Part shown: in pieces, positions 1 to 16,000 of the stretch | Layout: each line of letters starts with the position of its first letter | How positions within the stretch are numbered: the first letter of the stretch is position 1 | Program-made: the position numbers and the translations under genes | Assembly: GCF_905163445.1 (NCBI RefSeq) | Contig: NC_053191.1 | Span: forward strand, 4,278,001 to 4,342,000 | Direction of reading: 5' to 3' | Length of the DNA: 64,000 nucleotides | From: Pararge aegeria | Taxonomy: Eukaryota > Arthropoda > Insecta > Lepidoptera > Nymphalidae | The notes under the pieces: model-generated | Databases searched by the model: none | Seen by the model: only the letters and a program-made list of their open reading frames with translations | Told to the model about the DNA's origin: nothing

Positions 1-304
1 CTTCTTTTGTTTTATCTATCTTTTGAACATTTTAATAAAGTTTATCATTAAACATATTATATTTTCCCTACCCTTAAAATTGATAAATATTATGTTTTTC
101 TTCCATTAAACTTTCAAACCAGAACGCAGAGTAACGAAATTGGAACCCCATGCCTCGATAGCACATTTAGCCATCGGTCACTTTTAAATCCAGATATCTC
201 ATATTGGTGCAGCATGGAGTAGCTAGCCTCGAAATCCTTATCTCTTATGCGAAAGAAACCTGTGCCGAAAAATCAACAATAAAATGTGATAATGATTTAC
301 TTAC

Positions 305-3181
305 AGTGTCGTGACGCAGCGCCTGAACAAGTTGCGGGATATAGAGCAACACAGCAGAAGATGGGTACGAAGTTAAAGTGGCGACCGCTGCCTGAGCCGA
401 CAAGGGGTGCGGAGGGTACTGTCGACTGAAGTACGATAACGCTTCCATAGGAGTCACGCGCGTCCAGGTCACCATGTGGACCAACTAAAAAGATAATGAA
501 TAGAATCGGGCGTTAATTTGCTGAAATCCAGGATATGGAATGAACATAATTAACACATATATAACTTAAACCCTCCAGGATGCAGATATATGAGTCTATG
601 TCGAGAGGCGATGGTAACACCGCTGCAAACTGTGTGTGTGGTCTGGAAAAGATTACCCAGAGGATTCTAAACAACTAGCAAAGAAAGTGCTGCTGGTCTA
701 TGGCAACCGGTATAGGTTGGGTATGTAGATTGTGGTTATAACAAAATACCGATTACAGTGGATGTGTTATTGTTTAGATTATCTAATTTTAAAGCAAAGT
801 CAACTGATACATGCGGAAGAATTTTGCGAGAAAACAACTGATTTTAAATTATTCATGGTCAGAAAACGAAATGGGGAAAATAAATCGATATCGCCTTCCA
901 GAACAGCATTCCTCTAGATCATTGGTGAAATCGCAAGGTTGTATCGCATTCCAGGTTCTCAATTAACTCAGCCGAGTTGTACTTACCTCATGTGCATCAT
1001 TGAGTAGTGTTTCGGTCGTGACTAGATATTTCAACGCCTGAGGTACATGACAAACGGATGTCGGATGCATTTGCACTTTTCTCTTGATCTCGGCTATAAT
1101 ACCTTCGTTCTTTAACCTGCGAAAAGTGAATAACAGAATTATAAGTATATTATAAAATCTTCAAAGTTTAAGATATCTCTTTAATACATTTTGAATGAAT
1201 GTATTTGTTTATTTCATTACAAGTTAGCCCTTTTGCAATCTGATTTGGTTGTAAGTGACGAATAACGAACGATCATTGTTAAGAATTAAAAAAATATTGA
1301 AAATCAATAAATGATAGAAGAATAAAAAGAAAATATAATAATAATTATGGAATCAAGACTCAAATTTTTATACTAAAAGATAATTAATAAATAAGAAACA
1401 AAAATTAATACATAATATTTAAAATGTGTAGTATTTATTTATTTTCTAATGTAGGTGATATATAGTGTGGAATATCTTGCATCCGCCTATGCAAGATATT
1501 TAACACTACAGAGCTATAAAATCATTAATTAAGGTCTTACGGATATTGAATATACTTTGTCTTTCAAAAGGGTACGTAAAGACTGATATCGCAGGCATGT
1601 TTGGTTAAGATCATTTTTAGAACCTACCTTTCTGGTAAAAACACAGCCAACGTCGGGCTTATGTCCCAAGCCAGTTTTGTGTAATCACGCCAAGTTCTTT
1701 CCGTATTTGGTTTCGATCTCCAAGTCGCTATGTTGTCTTCGCCCGGTACCGCTTGCTCAGGCCTACTGTGTGGATTGTGCCAGGTTACCAGGAATTCTAT
1801 TTCTACTGCCTGTATAAATGTAATTTTTTTTAAATAAACCCTAAATAAGTTTTTTTTTGTTTGCGTTCTTTCTGTATGTTTGTAACTTGGACAGAACAAC
1901 ATGCAATGCACAATAAAGATGTCGATATAAGTTGTAGAAACTTATATTGTACATATTTTTACCTTTAGAAAAACCTTTTGCGAGATCACCTGATCTATAC
2001 TGAACGTACATGTACGTATTAGGCAAAGATGGATTTACAAAGACAAATTTTGACAATATGTCTGTTCACACTTTAGTGTCGTCCAACCCAGATGTTAACG
2101 TTTTTTATTTTTACGATGGTAACGATTTTGTTAGAATATAAAAATCTAAAAGTTTGTCATTTAATCTAATTTTAAAATTATTGCTATGCAATTATTTACC
2201 TACAAAAGATGTACTCGTATGTTCACAAGTGGACGTCCTTGACATTGGTTGACATGATTGTGATGACAATAAATCATTTGCTCGCTTTCCGAATATAAAG
2301 TAATAATTATTCATTAAAATCTCAAAATTACCATGAGCTCCAGTATCAGATTCCTTTTACGCACGTAATCTTTGACGAAAGGATCTTGCGATTTTGCTGG
2401 CGGTTTGATGCTGCGAATTGATCTCTTGCCCGCAACACTACCCGCTCCACTGGATAAAGTTGTTGTTGACATTGGTACCTAGAAATTAAAAAAAGTTATA
2501 CTTTTTCATTTCTTACAGGGAGCTTCCTACCATCGTTTGAAGAAATATTATTTTAAAATAACAGTTTATTTCACACACCTTGGCTAGATATATATATATG
2601 TATATATAATACTACTGTAAGGGATGGTAGTGTGTAAGCAAGCTTACGCTATACCAAAATAACATTGGAAGCCAAATCGACCAATTAGCTTTCTGACTCT
2701 GAATAAGGTTTATTGATTTATTTATTGATTTTAAATACCCATCCCGAAAATTTGTATTACCAATCACGATTGCGATTCAATGGAATGACACGATCCTTGC
2801 AATAAATTTTCTAGCGCAAAACAAAAGTTATATAATATAATAAAACCCTGGACACAATGAGAAAATGAGAAACAGGTAGGTAGAAGGTAGAATGTACAGA
2901 CGCTGTAAAACATTTGTGCTTGAATTATGTTACAAAATTTTGGTTTGACAAAAAAAAGGAAAATAGTTTAAAAAGGCAATGCTATTAAAACTGTACAGTA
3001 ATTTAATCACGAACTGTTACGATTTGGGAAACACAAATGGAGCATTTACTCACCGTATTAATCCAACCCGTAGTTTGCCGATTTCCAATGTCACTGCTGT
3101 TGACTGAAGAACGATTGTCTGTCGGCGAGTTTGCGGTGTAGATGCTTTGGTTACTGCTCGGGCCCATTAGCTCAAACTCCG
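305..3181 (-). CDS. PI4KA: PI4KA exons 24-28 (last in window)
   Basis: Exons are 24: 3054-3181 (...NRQTTGWINT); 25: 2332-2478 (...VKDYVRKRNLILELM); 26: 1628-1809 (FLVTWHNPHS ... NIATWRSKPNTERTWRDYTKLAWDISP, in pieces); 27: 987-1116; 28: 305-484 (ALSYFSRQYPPHPLSAQ ... VLLYIPQLVQALRHDT). Exon 28 ends in phase 0 at ACT|GTAAGT. The family continues with the membrane-helix bundle and kinase domain, which must be encoded to the left of this window. Confidence 0.95.
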
Positions 3182-4003
3182 CTATATGTAACGCATTAGC
3201 ATACAATTCAGGACGTTAATGGTACACTTGACTAAGACCATAAAATCATCTAGACACAGGTGTTACGCATAAAATTTCGTTCACAAAAGAGAAATATAGT
3301 AATATTGGCCTTGAGATACTTTTTCAACCGCATCAATTGCTGGATATTTATCACCTAGATCAATTATTTTATCAAATCTAGACACAAATAATGGAACCAA
3401 ATAAAACGGGATGGCGAAACCGCTTTTTTTGCGCAAGGAACATGTAGAAAAAGACGGTATTAATTGTTGAAATGTAATTATTTCGAGTTTTTTTTTTTGT
3501 CTGACGAGTGGCCGCAGCACTCCACCAACTCAGCTTTCTAGAAAGACGCCGCGTGGCTTTATTATAACTGTTATACCCCTAACAGGATGCACGCTACTAT
3601 CTTATACTGCGTCATCTCCTATAACCAGGTGAGATTGAAGTCAAGGGTAAACTTATAGCAGAAGAGAAAAACAACAGCACCATTGTGTCTAAAATGTCAA
3701 AAACTTTATTACTTACCGCCTATATCGCTGCTCTTCAAATACTTCTTATCCGAATGCATCAGTTGCCAGAATTTTATCAAAGACATTATATCCTCTCTCA
3801 AAGCACCTGACATCTTAGCAGGGCATTGAAGACCTCTACAGAAGTAATCTAGACACGCACTGTACACACGCTCTCGTAGAATGTTGCGAGCTAGAGATCG
3901 CGGTAGTATATCCCCTTGGAGGAGAGATAGGCCGCAAGAGAGTAGTCTGTGTAAGAAATATATACCAAAATAGTAAATTTCATAGCGTAATATTATGTAT
4001 ATA

Positions 4004-4043
<40 letters not shown>

Positions 4044-7000
4044 GCGCAAACCAAAAAGTGTTGATTCATAAATATCAATTAATGACGCAACATTGTTGTT
4101 TTCGAACTGCCGAACCCCACCGCTACGCGAGTATTTATAAGCAGAGTTGTACAGTGGAGTGGAGACACATTCGGTCTACGGACACTAAAGTGACAACATC
4201 TCTAATTAATTTACTTTTTTGTTTATTTTGATTAATTTTGATTGTTGATATATAATAAAATAGTGATGAGTGATAACAATAGTGAAAGTTTTATTGAACC
4301 GCGGTCTCCAATTCTTACATATATATCTCAGGATCCTCTGAAGTAGAATTTAATTCATGAGAATTAGTTCAATTATATGTTTAAGTATATTTTTCTATGC
4401 TTAATTTATGTGATTAATAAAAACGCATTCAAAGATCTTCTAATTGAAAACAAGATATAGTAGGCAGTTCTTTAAACCCACCTAAATCTGACGCCCGCGG
4501 CTTCCACATGTCTGTTGATATGATCACGTACGTCACCCACTGTTACGGGGAGCGACCTGAAATAATTGTAAAAGCAGGTTAATATATCTAGCAAATTTGT
4601 ACGTTCCTGATAGAATGTCGTTTTTTACTTTCGATATTGTAGAACGTCAGAGTGAAATAGAATGTGCGACGTTACTTTACTTACCTATGCATTAAACTGG
4701 CTAACATTTCGACCTTTTCCAAACTGTTGTATTTGGCGGTTTCGGCAACTTCACATAAGTATCTTATCCATACTGCGTGTGGAGCCACAAAAGGTGGCTT
4801 AGGTTCTAACTTGGCACCTAAAAAGATTTACTTATTTATATTTTCACAGGTATTGGCTTTATTTTACAGGTATTATAAGTAAGGACCGCGCTGCAATACA
4901 ATAAAGATTGGGATAGTGTATTATAACTCATGAATAGGAAGAAGATAGGGGGCATAATCTGATGAAAACGCATTTATCTTTCACTGTTTATACATTTATT
5001 TAAAACGAATAACTTTCTCAAAAGTTTACGATCTTAAAGAAGCCTAATACGCTGGCTTTAAATGATAGGCAGACAGCCATTGGGCGAATTAAAAGTGATA
5101 TGAGACATTAATTGATTGAAATCCGAAAATTCTCACTAACATAATCGGAGGCTTCTGGAAAAAATCTTGAGTGAGACTTAAGCTGTTCCTGACACGTCCA
5201 GGCTTTGAAAAATTCAGTTTTATGCCAAATTCTCGGTGATAGCGTAGTGTCTAGGACTTCGAACTCTCCGTCGGGGGACCGAGTTCGAATGGAGGACTTA
5301 CCTCAAATTTTTCGGAGTCATGTGCGTTTTTAGCAAATAAATTTACTTCAACGGTAAAGTGTAACATCGTCAGGAAACCTGTATGCCTAAGAGTTTTCCA
5401 TAATGGGTTGATGATGATGATGATGAAGAAATTGTTTATTAATTATTAATAGAATTTACCATGGTTTAAGCAAAGACAATTATAGTTCAGGAAATACCTT
5501 CGTATGCCGCCAAAGGGCTGATTTCGTCAGTCTGTTTGGAGAATAATCCCATCTTTCTATCCACAGTGCATTGCCAGGCCATAAAGATCTCTTGCAACAG
5601 TCGAAGTTCTAAGTCGGGCCGCGCCGTGCTGAGCCATTGCCAACACTCAACTGCAGTAGTTACTGCGTCCTCCGTGAATATGTCCACTTGGGACCACGCT
5701 GTGAAAGGAAATGGTGAAACTCATGTCCATTTTTAGGTGTATTGTGCTTACATGCCGTGTAGTGACGGCAGACACAGTAGTCACCAACCCCCTCTCCCCA
5801 AGAGTGTCGTAAGAATCGAGGGAACATAACGCAACAGCAGCGTCTTCTGTACTACTACTATCTATCAAGATCAGTAACTCGTCTGCCCAGCGTGATGATT
5901 ATGCGCAAACCCTCACGTTGGGAAAGACCTGTAATCTAGGTGTTTACGTGCTTGCCTGATTCAATCAAATATATGGAAAACAGGTTTCCTATAGATGTAG
6001 AGAAGAAATACCGAGGCCTGCACTTTAGGGCGAGGTTAGGGAAATAAGACCGATCAAGTTAGGATAAAATGAATTCGATCGTATTTGATATTTATTCAAA
6101 TTTATTTTAGTTTGGACCATGAAATACAATTACTGTTTAGATTTCTAAAGCTCAAGCCTTTTTTGTAACGCTCGGGTACATTTTTTTTTTTCAGCTATTT
6201 CGCTACCAATAATTTTGAAATACGGAAAACTTATGCGTTTTGAATTTCATGTTACTAACTTCAAGGTCACTGGAACCAATAAGATTCTGTTTATAATCTG
6301 GTAATTGGTTGCGTCACTTACCAATACTGTGGAGAACAGCTCGAGCCGTAGGCGAAGTTCCCGATGTAGTGGACCTCGCGTGGACTAAAAGCGCAGTGCA
6401 TCGCCATAAAGCCGCTCGATGGGCGGTTTCGCTGCCACTAGCGCAAGCGTCTCGAAGCGCTGTATGAAGACGTAATCCCACTCGCCATATTGCTCCTTCT
6501 CCGCCGCCGTCTGCGTTCACCGCTCCCGCTACCTATGATAAAATTATATTGAATTAATGAATGAATGAACGTTTAATTAACTAATTAATTGTTTTTGTGT
6601 TCAGAATAGACATGAAAAGAAAACCATTGTAAACAGTTTTAGGCAGACTTAAAGCGATGTCTTCCACACACGCAATGGTGTAAGGATACAGTTATAGAAA
6701 GATGAGTTTATGGTTAACCACTAGACATTACTTATGTTTGTATTTTACCTACCTAGGATGATTTTACAACAGTATACCAGCACCATGTGAAGGACTTAAT
6801 ATTAGAGGCTAGGCCGACGAAATTTGTTGCGTTATGTTATTGTGTTTTGTAGCCAAAATTATTACCTAATCGTGCATGCCAAGTGATTTTCAAAACTCAC
6901 TCTCGTAGTTTGTTATGTTTCGTTACGAATTATTATTACTTATTTACTAGTTTACCCGCGGCTTCGCTCGCGTGGTAATTTGAAAAACTTTGCTAGGAGG

Positions 7001-10000
7001 GGTAGGACACCGAACATAACAGTGCACTATTTCACGACGCTTGTGTCTTCTTTATTCTGCATCCTTTTAACTATTTTTACGTCAAAAATAAAGTCGTTTG
7101 GATACTTTGTTAGGACGCGAATGAAGGACGATTTTTCATGTTTTTTTTAATGCTCCTTTTAACCAACCTTATGTGATTTAGATGTGTTTTCAGGACCAAA
7201 AGTAGCTCATCTCAACTATTGTTTATTCAACTGTTTGTTTGTTTTTGTTTGTTTGTCCTTGAATAACAAGTTACATGGGCTACTTTTTATCTCACATTTT
7301 TATTAAGAAAAATTCAAGCAAGTGAGCAAGAAAGCAACTATGGAATGCGCTCCCAATAGACATAAGGCAGTCTAAGACACTTTGTATTTTTAAGAAAGCT
7401 GTCAAAAACCACTATAGTTTGCATTGAAGACGACTTGTAATAGTATTTACTGTTGTTAATGTATTTATGATATGTTATAGTATATATTAGTTTATTATTA
7501 TTTTTTATTTTTTAATATTTAATTTATTATGTATTATTTTATTTGTGTAATCTAGTTTAAGTATTAGTTTGTAGTTATTAGTATGTATTTTTTTTAATAT
7601 GCACAACCTGCAGTATGTTATCCTTTTGTTTTCCTTATCCTAAGGTTGCCTGGAAGAGATCGCTACAAAGCGATAAGGCCGCCTTTTGTATACTTCTTCT
7701 GTCTGTGTTTTCTTTTATTCTTTTTTTGTATTTTTATTTGTGTGCAAAGCGATGTTATGCCCGGAGAACCATCTGATAGATCTATTACAGAGATTCATAA
7801 TGATCCCTTACTTACTTCCCCAGCATAACGACTTCTTTGGGATACCACAGCCAACAAAGCAGCAGAATCTTGAGTGACACAGGGCGGTCGCTTGTCAAGA
7901 GCGGATTTTGGTAGTGGAGCCGACATGCGATTCAAACCAGCAGCTCCTAATAAGGCTCCAGTTGCGAGGGCCAAACCGCAATGGTGCCAGAGTGTTGAGT
8001 TCGGTACCTTTGAAATAATATATAAGCAGGATTAGAGTTGCAGACATAAGATTATTACTACTATTAGATTACTCAGTATTGATCAGGTCTTTATACAGAC
8101 AATTGTGGCTGTGTGCGAAAGCATTCCCCTAACTGTTCCGACTCATCACCTGTTGCAGTCAGCAGGTAATGAGTCGGAACAGTTCAACATAACCTCTTCG
8201 CCCCCAAATGGCAGGAGGTATCCATGAGGATATACCCACGTTAATAAAGATCACTGTGGAAAATAAATGGCACCGACAATCGAGCGCACGAGATAACCTT
8301 GTATTGTCGACATGATTGTAGAGGTTTCCCCCTCTAATAGTAAGTATTTTTATATAGCCTGTTCAACAAGGTTATACTGTATAATTTAATGGCAAAAGGC
8401 AAAAATACTACGTCGTTCATTAAATGTCCGCTCATTGGTATTCCAAAATATGTCCGTCGTCATACTTGTTGGTCGAATTAGACAAAAGTTTATAAAAAAG
8501 ATTGCGGATGTAAAAAGTAATAATAAAAAATTTATGGTCTCAAGATTTTAGATCGGACCTTTTCAATTAAATAACACATCCAGAAATGCTACAAACATGG
8601 AGCATTCACTTCCTCGGTCGGGAATTTTTCCCGACCGAGGAAGTTGAATTGATACTTGTTTTTGAAGTCAGTAGAATGTTTAATAAAACAATAGATTTGC
8701 AACAGCCATAATCAGTAAATTATCAGTTAATTTTAATGCTAAGAGTGTACATTAGAGAGATACCAATTGATGAAATTGAAAACATTTCGAAAATTTGTTT
8801 TAGCTTTTTTCGGTTTTGTAGTTACCTGGTTGAGATATTCTTGTAAATGTGACCGTGTAGACTGGGGAGCCCACTTCATGGCTTCCTGTACAATTCCGTG
8901 ACAACGATCTGCGAAATCTTTGACTATGCCCTGCGAAAACAATATAAATAATAACTTAAGTTTTAATTTCTTCTGGGAACTTTAGACACTTCCAAGTATT
9001 TCGTATCAAAGTATCAACACAATTTTCATGGATTTAAGAATTTTATGGAATTGCGACTTGATAAACTCAAAGGGAGTTTTCCAAAATGTCCTTACCTCTC
9101 GACCTTCTAAAGTGTCTTGAAGCTGTAAAGTAAAATCGGTCCCCGGCACTTTTAACAGCGGTGTCTCTTGATTTGCGTCCAATTCTAAACTGAAGCTCAA
9201 CACTTGGAGAATATCTAGCATTGACCAGAGCACCTAAAATAAAAATGTATTTTTTTACCATTCATCAATATTTGCTTTCTATTAGGCAAAAGTGATTTTT
9301 TTAAATAAATCAACATTTTACCACTGTATATTTTGTTTCTTATTTTTCTCACTCATTTAGTTTTCGTATCCAGAAGAAATGCTATGGATCACCCTTAGAA
9401 ATCAATCAGAATCAAATATTGGCGAGATCACAGTAAGAAGTAATGATTAGTAATATTAATGCTATAATGGTTCTAAAGGTACGTGACAGCTTGAAAAGAA
9501 TTGGAAAACTAAAGATTGACTAAAGAACTTAGCATTGTGTTAGACTTCACTTTCCGGGACCGACTTCGAATCCCAGCATGCACCTCTAACTTTCTAAGTT
9601 ATGTGCGTTTTAAATAATACTACATATTATCACTTGCTTGAACGGTGAAGGTAAACATCGTGAGGAAACCTGCATCCCTGAGAGATCACGTCCTCAAAAA
9701 TGTGTGTAAACTACCAATCCACACTGGTGGATCCAGTGTGGTGGACTACGGCCTCAGTCCTTTCTCATTGTGGGAGGGACGTGGGTGGGTGTGAGAGTGG
9801 GTGAGACGCGGGCTCTGTAGTCTGCCGGTAATGGGATGATGATGATGATAATAACACTGTGCTTTGAAAATTAGTGTAGCTGATATAGTGCCTGTTTGAA
9901 CTAATCCAAAAATTCTAGTCTAGTAGCTTTGACAGACTAGATTAGAAGGGCGTTAATCATTAAACATAATACTTATAGATAATGAACAAGACAAGAGGTG

Positions 10001-13000
10001 TCCCATAAAACACAATCTTGCTTACCCGACAATTCCACAAAAGATGAGGAAACCGATCAACCAGCCCAGCAAGCCATTTATCGGCAACGCGTCTGATCTG
10101 CTTGTGGATATGGTTGAAATTAACTAGCAAGAATTGAGCGTGACCTTCTAATTCCCGTTCTCGGCATTCATCCTTCAGTTTTTCCGACATTACATCGAGG
10201 AACTTTTGGAATACTTTATCGCCGACACTGTTGATGGATTTACATGAACAACACAGAATTAGAATAAGTTAGAACACACTTTCATAAGTAAAATGATCAC
10301 GTTTTACCCAAACGTAGTTTTAAAAAATATTTTAGGACCATGTACATATTATTATTTTTGGAAGCACATACGATAATATTGTTGTAAAAATATTTCTTCG
10401 TTTATCATAAAAACATCAAATATTATATACTACTATTTTTTTTTAATCAGATGATTAAATACCAAACCAGTATTATTTTAAAAATTATAGTTTAATAGAC
10501 AATTGCATATAAACAGAGCAAGACCTCGCAGGGCATGTAAGGAACGCGTTAAAAAAAGTGCCTCTTTGTGTCCATAAACCTGAGGCATACTGGCAACCAC
10601 ACTCTTCCAATCAAAACACAGCAATGCTGATTGGCAGCAGAAATAAGCATTACCGTAGTACTTCCCCGGACGAGCTGTTCCACAAACAGCTTTTACTAGC
10701 ACAATTATTTGTAAGATGAAAGTAAAAATTTATTAAATTACTCACCTGGCAACACATTGCCACATACCACTCTTATCTTTCTGCAGCGCCGTGTCACTTA
10801 AATACTCTATTATGTGTTGTAAACTTGGCTCTGGTGAATTGCACACCCTGGTAACAAATAGTAACAGAGACAAATGAAAAATATTTAATATATATCATAA
10901 TCAGTTGGGACTTAACTTGAGGAGCTATTAATAGTGATATTAAATCGCGAAATACATGTTTAATTAAATTAATACTAATTAGGACACTGAGACTAAAATA
11001 ATTTCTATTGACTAAAGCACTTTTGTAACGTCAGTCTGTCTGTAGTGCATTTACGACCAGTTCGTAAGGCAGATTCTATCGAAAACAGCCGGCAAGGAAC
11101 TCAGTAGTTTGCTCTTAATTTTAAAGCTAATGGGGCAAATCCAAACTACTATAATATAGGGGTGTGTGTTTGTTTATTACGCAATCGTATAATCTTGATG
11201 AAAACGTTATTATGTAGCGTGCATCCACGAGATGGGCATGGGATAATATTTATTCCAAAAAAGCTGCTGGTATAAGTTACCCGCGGAATTTAAAAATAAT
11301 CAGCTGGGCAACACGGTTGAGGTCGCAGTAGAAGGTGGACAACACAGGGGAAGCTGATGCCCTTCGTAGGACACCCGCGGGAGGACGAGGGGTGGGAACA
11401 ACTGTATTCTGATCTGGCACCAACACACGGCTGAGTTTTTTGCGTGTTTTGAACTTCTCCTCAGACCAGAGCTCGATTGGGACCTTGGCATCTTTAGTTT
11501 TACAGCTAATGAATTAATCAATCAATTCACGTTTGTTTTTAAATTGTCACGTATTTATTTTAAACATCTTATAATAATTAAAGATTCAACGCCGCGCCCG
11601 ACCGAGCGTAGTTACGAGAAAATCGCTAGTGAGATTTCTAGATTCACATTGTTTAGAGTTGATGTCTTAGTACTCCGCTACGATGAGGTGGGGATAATCA
11701 TATCATTGTTATATAGAGACCATAAGGAACAAATCGACATGCGATTCTTTAATATACGCCACAATTTTAGTTGGGCCTCTGAATGTGACTTACCTCAAAG
11801 TCTCCAGCCAATAAACGCTCAGCAGATACATACACGGTGCAAACGTGAGTTTATTTACTATCGGAGTCACATCTGGCTGGTGATCCAATAAATTCAGTAT
11901 CTGTGTCTTTAGCTCCTGCAGTTCGTTTATCGATACAGAGTCGTTCCTAACTGCTGACGTGTACTGTAACTCTCTCATTTCTGAGCGTAAAGAAGTTTGA
12001 GAGACAAGGAAGGGCGATTTAACGGCTATCTCTTTTACACCCGCATACCATTCCTGGGGCCATAATCCTAGAGAAAGTTTTGCAGTGATTATTGGCTGTT
12101 TAATATGAGATTATAATTATTGTTTTTCTTTAATATGTCACAATATTATTACTATTGTGTTCAGTTAGGGTATTAAAAACATTGATTCTTTTTAAGCTTG
12201 TACTTTGTGAAAGTTATTAAAAACAGCTTTTTAAGTGAAATTAAGGCTACCTTTCTGCCAGAGATATGCGAGAATGCAAAACTAATACTGACGATGACTT
12301 CCACAATAGGATCGCTTGAAGTTGTCGCCGTAGTTAAATTAAGTCAACAATATTAACAAATAAGTAGAGTGAGAGGAGTAGACAACATATTGTGCTTAGC
12401 GTGAGATTTTCTACCAATTCTCGTGAAATCGCTACGAAGAGCGCCACCTAGTGAAAATACTGTTTTCCAAAATTGTATAACTAGATGGCGCTCTATCGAT
12501 GCCATCCAAATCGTAGGTAACTTTAACGCGGTCGAATGGATAGACGTAGGTAGATAATCCGCACTTGGATTATTTTATAACATTATCTTCTTTTATTGTG
12601 ATTGGGCAAAAACCTCCCACTCGTTTTTCTCGCAAGGTTGGCTGGTAGAAAATGCTTAAGCATTAAGTCCGCCTTTTGTAAACCTTTTTTTTGGTTGTGC
12701 AATAACTGAATAAAAAAAACCGCATTTTCTCATTGTTTTTTTTTTAACTGGTAATCTAGTATGTCTCCCACATCTCTGGTTAGACCCCTTTAAATGGAAT
12801 ATAAAGACTAATTGGACTTTTTTAAACAAAAAGGATACAACCCACATTGAGGTATCAATTATTTGTGGTATAACGACGGAATAGATATCCAGTGTCTTTT
12901 TCCGCTTTGAATATATGTGAAAGGTGTAGTATGTTTAAGTGTAACAATACACTCATAACTATTCCGTCGTTATCCGTTGAATTTATATTTTATATTTGAA

Positions 13001-16000
13001 TCACACAAAATCCAAACAGAGCAGAAAGTCCAAACGTACATTTGGTATTGATTATTTAAATACAAACACAGCGCAATTTAAAAAAAAACTATTTCAGCAT
13101 CACCAACATTATATATATATATCTTAACACTTAATACTCGCTTTAAAAAGCAAAAACCAATCGTATCCACTCCTACATAACAAATCTGAAATTATAATCT
13201 CTAACAACGCATTCAAAAATCGAGAAAAACCGAAAACACTGATATATTCAAAATCAAAACACACTACATTTTTTTTAAAACACTGATGTACTTTAAAAAA
13301 AACCCATCCCTCCCCATCTAATTCGGTATACAAAATGTTTTTCATATAATGACATATACACAAGTATAGTATGCTCAGCTGATGTGGCCCGCGGTTTTAT
13401 TTCATTAGACATCCAATCTAACGAACTTTTCTGTTCTACAATTTAAATTACAGATTAAAAATGTTATTGATATAGAGAAGAAGGAATATATTTTTTCTAC
13501 TTATGACTATGTCTAAAGATTGAAAAAATCTATAGTTACTACTAATTTAATGTTATTAAAAGTATAAAATGTTACGAAAAATTGTATATATCGTTATATA
13601 AAAGAAACACATAAAACCTTTCGGAAATATAAAAACCAAACGACATACATCTAAGAATTTTCTATAAGCATCTTTACTCACGCTTTCGCATTGCTACAGG
13701 CGTGGCCATAGAAGAAGAGACAATAAGATGTTTAAATAATATAGAATATTAATGTAATAGCACAGGACGGGCCATCAATAGATTACGCATTATTTCAATC
13801 CATCCACAAATAATATTAGGAGCATCGACATGTCAAATTAATAGATAGATACCCGTATCTGCGAGCAAATATCTTTCACCAATTCAACCACTAAATAAAC
13901 CAGTATCTCTTAGATCACTAAAACTACGGATTGTGAATAAAATATTTTCGTTTAGCCGACGTAACAATATACGACGATATTTAACACAACAAATGATAAA
14001 TTTTAGTATTCAGTTAAATCCTACTCTCAAATCGGCAATACAACGTTTTGGCACCAATAAATTGGAGTTTGCGCTACTTGTTTATACCTCGTTCTATTTT
14101 ATATGTACCGCGACGCGGAACGGGTTTTTTTGCCATTTTTAGTAACAATACCTCCACGCATTCAAGCCTTATCATTTTAAATCTGTTTAGATCACTACAG
14201 AAGTGGGATCAGATTCGATAAAAATATGAGATCTTATTAGACTCACATACAGCTCCAGAAAAGCATAAAAGGATTCAATATAGATTTGATTTGATTTATA
14301 TAACGTAATTAATAGATGGCCCCTTATAAGTATAAAATACACGAGGAATACACAAAGGGTGCTAAATTGAATTTAAAAACAATGGAATCATAGTTGATAA
14401 TTATTGAGAGGTTCAAAATTGTGGGTACATTTATATAAGAGCATGATGGAAATATAATGGAGGTAGCGAGATATTTACCTGATTCGGCAGCGGTGAATCC
14501 CATGACGACGCAGTACAACCAAAAATCCTTAAAGAGTTTGTGGAGACGAGGTTTTGGGTTTTTTATTGGAGGTAACCTTTTGACTAGTACCTGTAGATAA
14601 AAAATAATAGATTATTATTAAAAAAACCATCTGGTGCTACACTGCTGGACATAGGTCTGTAGTTAGGAGTTCCAAAAAGCAGGGTCTCGTGTCGCTTGGG
14701 TCCAGCGGCTTTCTGCAACCCTGTCCAGTCACCTGTCCACGTCGTCGGGGGCTTACTGGTGCGATGTCACCATTCTAGCACCTTGGGCCCATAAGTCCAT
14801 TGGTTTTTGGAGCTATGAGCCCTGCCTATAACCACTTCAGCTTTGTGACTCGTTGACTTACACCGTTTAAATACTAATTCAAGAAGCCATATAAAAGTTG
14901 CAGTGTCAGTTGTAAACTAATTTCTAAATTCATACATTGAAGTGTGGACGGACCATTTCAACTGGTTGTAATGATTATGATGATAATTTATAAATGAAGC
15001 TATTCTACTTAAACCATATCAATCTCTTTACTCACCGCAATAACAGGTATAAGTACGCCCAAATTTCCAGCACTGCCCGATGCCTTCAACACTGGAGCCG
15101 GTGACCGATCGGTGGCCCGTTCTCCCCCTAGACCAAGTTGCACGAACAGTTCGAGCAAACGAGTGAGCAAATCGAGTCGAGCGACGGTCCCTCGAACGTT
15201 TGCTGCTATGTTGGCTAGAGCGTTAAGGACTGCGCCGGATACGTGCCTAAGTAACGAAAAAAAAGTTAAGATACAATCTGAATAGCAGAGATATATCTAT
15301 ATCTTTTGTTACAGAATAACTGACAACATTTTTAGGCAAAAACGTATAAAGATTTAACAGAAAAAAAGCCAGCCGATTTAATATCACTTCCATGACACAT
15401 TATTAAAAACAATCTGGCATTTTAAAACGTCCATTTAACGAACTAATAGTTCTCTCAAATGATGATCAGATCGAATATATTGCGTATACCCATCTTCAAC
15501 AGATCTCCAACAAGAAAGACCACTCCTTTTTATCTTTCTAAATACTTAATAGATTATATATTGTAGATCTTTTAGTTATTATTATTAATTTTTTTTTGGA
15601 AATCATAAAATAACTACAATAAACATAAACAACTCACCGATACTGCTTCCTGTCATCAGTATGCTGGTACGCAGCACTGGCGGCTTCCACAGTGATGACG
15701 GTAAACATGCGCATGATTTCATCATGAGCCGGCCCTTCAGGGCTAGCCAACGCCATGCAGCCTAGTTGATCTACGATGAGGGTGTCTAGCGAGGATGGAG
15801 AACGGCACAACCTTGAAAATAACAATGAATTCTTTGATGGTTCCTCAACTCAAATTGAAAAACGAACCCATATATCATCATAGTCTTCTCTTCACGTCAG
15901 TCACTTCATTGTCAGTTCGTCTGTCTGTCAAGACACTTTTTTTCATGATAGGATAATATCGATATAAACCTCGAAAGGTAGAAAACGAACAAGAAATAAG

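Noticed and set aside
11544..11891. 115-codon plus-strand frame
   Set aside because: It overlaps PI4KA exon 13 in antisense. The exon explains the open frame.
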